7,337 nucleotides of DNA from Bacillota bacterium (GTDB lineage Bacteria > Bacillota > Clostridia > Lachnospirales > Lachnospiraceae), in NCBI GenBank assembly GCA_023441145.1, contig JAEZQN010000104.1, positions 1 to 7,337 on the forward strand, read 5' to 3'. The position numbers and the translations under genes are program-made. A model generated the notes under the pieces. It was not told the DNA's origin. It saw only the letters and a list, made by a program, of their open reading frames with translations, and made no database searches. Shown here one piece after another: positions 5,727 to 7,337 of the stretch (position 1 is its first letter; each line of letters opens with the position of its first letter).

Positions 5727-7100
5727 GTACATCAGTACAAAAATAATGGTTATAACATCGTATTAGATGTGAATAGTGGAAGTGTCCACGTAGTAGATGA
5801 TTTAAGCTATGATATGATCGCAATGTTTGAACATTCAGATTCTGAAACAATTATTGCTGCAATGCTTAATAAATACCAAAGAGATGGTATTACAAGGGAA
5901 GATATAGAAGAAACCCTACAGGAAATTCAAAGCCTAAAGGATGATAATGCTTTGTTCTCTGAAGATATCTATGAAAATAAAATAATCGACTTTAAGAAAC
6001 GTAAAACAGTAGTAAAAGCTTTGTGCCTACACATTGCCCATGACTGTAACTTAGCATGTAAATACTGTTTTGCGGAAGAGGGAGAATACAAGGGAAGAAG
6101 AGCCCTTATGTCCCTTGAAGTTGGTAAAAAAGCAATTGATTTTCTAATTGCTAATTCCGGCAATCGCCATAATCTTGAGATTGACTTTTTTGGTGGAGAA
6201 CCACTGATGAACTTTGATGTGGTTAAGGAAATCGTAAAATACGGTCGTGAACAAGAGACGATACATAATAAGAACTTTAGGTTTACTCTTACCACTAATG
6301 GTATTCTGTTAAATCAGGATATTATGGACTTTGCCAATAAAGAAATGAGTAATGTGGTACTTAGTATCGACGGACGTAAAGAGATTAATGATATGATGCG
6401 TCCTTCTCGTAATGGGAAAGGTAGCTATGATGTAATTATACCAAAGTTTCAGGAGTTTGCTGAGCAGAGAAATCAGACCAATTATTATGTAAGGGGAACC
6501 TTTACTCATAATAATTTAGATTTTTCTAAGGATGTATTACATCTTGCTGATCTTGGATTTAAACAGATATCTGTAGAACCTGTAGTGGCTCCAAATGAGG
6601 AAAGCTATGCCATTAAAGAAGAAGATATCGAAGAAATCTGTAAGGAATATGACACTCTTGCTACTGAAATGATAAAACGTAAGAAGGAAGGGAAAGCATT
6701 TAACTTCTTCCATTTTATGCTTGATCTTGAAGGTGGCCCTTGTGTGTATAAGAGACTTTCTGGCTGTGGATCAGGAATTGAATATCTAGCAGTTACCCCA
6801 TGGGGAGATTTATACCCATGTCATCAATTTGTAGGAACTGAAGAATATAAGATGGGTACTGTATATGAGGGAATTACCACTCCTAATATCCAGGATGATT
6901 TTAAATGCTGTAATGTTTATACCAAGGATGATTGTAAGGACTGTTTCGCTAAGTTTTACTGTAGCGGCGGTTGCGCAGCCAATGCTTATAATTTCCACGG
7001 AAACATTAACAGTACCTATGAAATTGGATGTAAACTACAAAGAAAACGTGTAGAAAGTGCCATCATGATAAAAGCTGCAGAAGCAGAGATGACAGAATAA
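5724..7100 (+). CDS. scfB: radical SAM SCIFF peptide maturase
   Basis: A 458-residue cytosolic radical SAM/SPASM-type enzyme that forms Cys-to-Thr thioether cross-links in the SCIFF peptide. Residues 1 to about 85 fit the peptide-recognition (RRE, PqqD-like) domain that binds the leader. The radical SAM cluster motif is Cys108-x3-Cys112-x2-Cys115 (CNLACKYCFAEEG), followed by GGEP at 157-160, which contacts SAM. The C-terminal half carries the auxiliary iron-sulfur cluster cysteines: Cys340, 348, 366 (DLYPCHQFVG), 395/396, 404, 407, 413 (FYCSGGC), 417 and 436. All expected motifs are present, so the enzyme should be active. Numbering is from GTG 5724. It lies 51 nt after scfA, behind a stable hairpin, and shares the scfA promoter. 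No peptidase or ABC exporter follows. Confidence 0.96.
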   Translation: MVHQYKNNGYNIVLDVNSGSVHVVDDLSYDMIAMFEHSDSETIIAAMLNKYQRDGITREDIEETLQEIQSLKDDNALFSEDIYENKIIDFKKRKTVVKALCLHIAHDCNLACKYCFAEEGEYKGRRALMSLEVGKKAIDFLIANSGNRHNLEIDFFGGEPLMNFDVVKEIVKYGREQETIHNKNFRFTLTTNGILLNQDIMDFANKEMSNVVLSIDGRKEINDMMRPSRNGKGSYDVIIPKFQEFAEQRNQTNYYVRGTFTHNNLDFSKDVLHLADLGFKQISVEPVVAPNEESYAIKEEDIEEICKEYDTLATEMIKRKKEGKAFNFFHFMLDLEGGPCVYKRLSGCGSGIEYLAVTPWGDLYPCHQFVGTEEYKMGTVYEGITTPNIQDDFKCCNVYTKDDCKDCFAKFYCSGGCAANAYNFHGNINSTYEIGCKLQRKRVESAIMIKAAEAEMTE

Positions 7101-7117
7101 GATATAGTAGAAAACCC

Positions 7118-7147
7118 AAAAGGGGCTGTTTGACAGCTCCTTTTTTC
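7118..7147 (+). terminator. intrinsic terminator after scfB
   Basis: AAAAGGGGCTGT (7118-7129) pairs with ACAGCTCCTTTT (7133-7144) around a 3-nt loop, with one G-U pair, and leads into a run of six Ts. It closes the scfA-scfB operon 17 nt after the scfB stop. Confidence 0.88.
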
Positions 7148-7160
7148 TTGCCCAGATATC

Positions 7161-7177
7161 TTCACAGAATCTTCACA
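7161..7177 (+). promoter_or_regulatory. PhoP-box-like direct repeat, upstream copy
   Basis: TTCACA (7161-7166), a 5-nt spacer GAATC, then TTCACA again (7172-7177). This is the 11-bp-period architecture of Firmicute PhoP boxes (TTMACA-N5-TTMACA). It lies about 110 bp upstream of the likely -10 of the next gene. I infer phosphate-starvation control only from the motif. Confidence 0.45.
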
Positions 7178-7250
7178 AACGTAATTAATAAATTTAATGC
7201 AAAAAGTAGACATAATCAAAGAAAAGAAGTAAAATAAGTCCATAGCTTTA

Positions 7251-7282
7251 TTAACAAAATCTTTATACTTAGAAAGTATAAC
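7251..7282 (+). promoter_or_regulatory. putative PhoP-dependent promoter of the next gene
   Basis: TTAACA (7251-7256) and TTTATA (7262-7267) repeat with an 11-bp period. A -10-like TATAAC stands at 7277-7282. The repeats fall at about -38 to -22, where PhoP binds in Bacillus Pho promoters, and there is no good -35, as expected for an activated promoter. An inverted repeat TTATACTT-AGA-AAGTATAA (7263-7281) overlaps the -10. AAAGGAGA at 7325-7332 is a ribosome site, so the gene itself starts just past the window's right edge. Confidence 0.45.
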
Positions 7283-7337
7283 TTAACCGAATGCTTTCAT
7301 TAGAAACAGGTACAAACAGAAAATAAAGGAGATTGAA

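Noticed and set aside
6810..7053. Short open frames on both strands inside the 3' end of scfB, and similar ones inside the sulfatase, tgt and membrane genes
   Set aside because: They overlap well-conserved genes in other frames, lack ribosome sites, and encode nothing recognisable.

Overview
The window looks like a chromosomal segment of a low-GC Gram-positive anaerobe of class Clostridia, most likely a Lachnospiraceae-type organism close to Lachnoclostridium/Clostridium phytofermentans. The reasons are the AT-rich sequence, strong AGGAGG ribosome sites, a tgt-yajC pair, and above all a SCIFF precursor with its radical SAM maturase, a pair that is nearly a signature of Clostridia. The genus is an inference from gene content, not a match I could check.

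Layout, left to right. (1) 59-2125 (+): a membrane-anchored LTA-synthase-type sulfatase-fold protein. (2) 2182-2210: a sigma-A promoter, then tgt (2271-3404, +), which is interrupted at codon 129 by an in-frame TAG although the rest of the gene, including all catalytic and zinc residues, is intact. (3) yajC (3457-3771, +), closed by a strong terminator. (4) 3831-3991: a GC-rich non-coding block with three long hairpins. Two of them have unrelated arms but sit inside identical flanks spaced exactly 101 nt apart. (5) 3998-4846 (-): a PHP phosphoesterase of the TrpH/RNase AM type, convergent with yajC, in which one expected metal-binding His is Leu. (6) 4994-5368 (+): a small four-helix membrane protein (TIGR04086/DUF3792 type), divergent from the PHP gene. 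(7) 5399-5427: a perfect-consensus TTGACA-17-TATAAT promoter driving scfA (SCIFF, 47 aa). A UNCG-loop hairpin follows, then scfB (458 aa, starting at GTG 5724), then a terminator. (8) 7150-7337: the promoter region of a gene that begins just beyond the right edge, with two PhoP-box-like TTCACA/TTAACA pairs.

How the genes work together: tgt and yajC form a common housekeeping pair (tRNA queuosine modification and a Sec accessory protein). scfA and scfB are a complete ranthipeptide precursor/maturase unit: ScfB binds the ScfA leader through its N-terminal recognition domain and forms Cys-to-Thr thioether bridges in the Cys-rich core. No protease or exporter for the peptide is visible here.

Points most worth following up: the TAG in tgt, with a possible queuosine-tRNA(Tyr) feedback idea; the conserved-flank/variable-hairpin repeat; the missing His in the PHP enzyme; the scfA-scfB hairpin; and the PhoP-like boxes at the right edge. 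The TAG and the His-to-Leu change are each one base away from the expected codon, so sequencing error or recent gene decay has to be excluded before biology is read into them.
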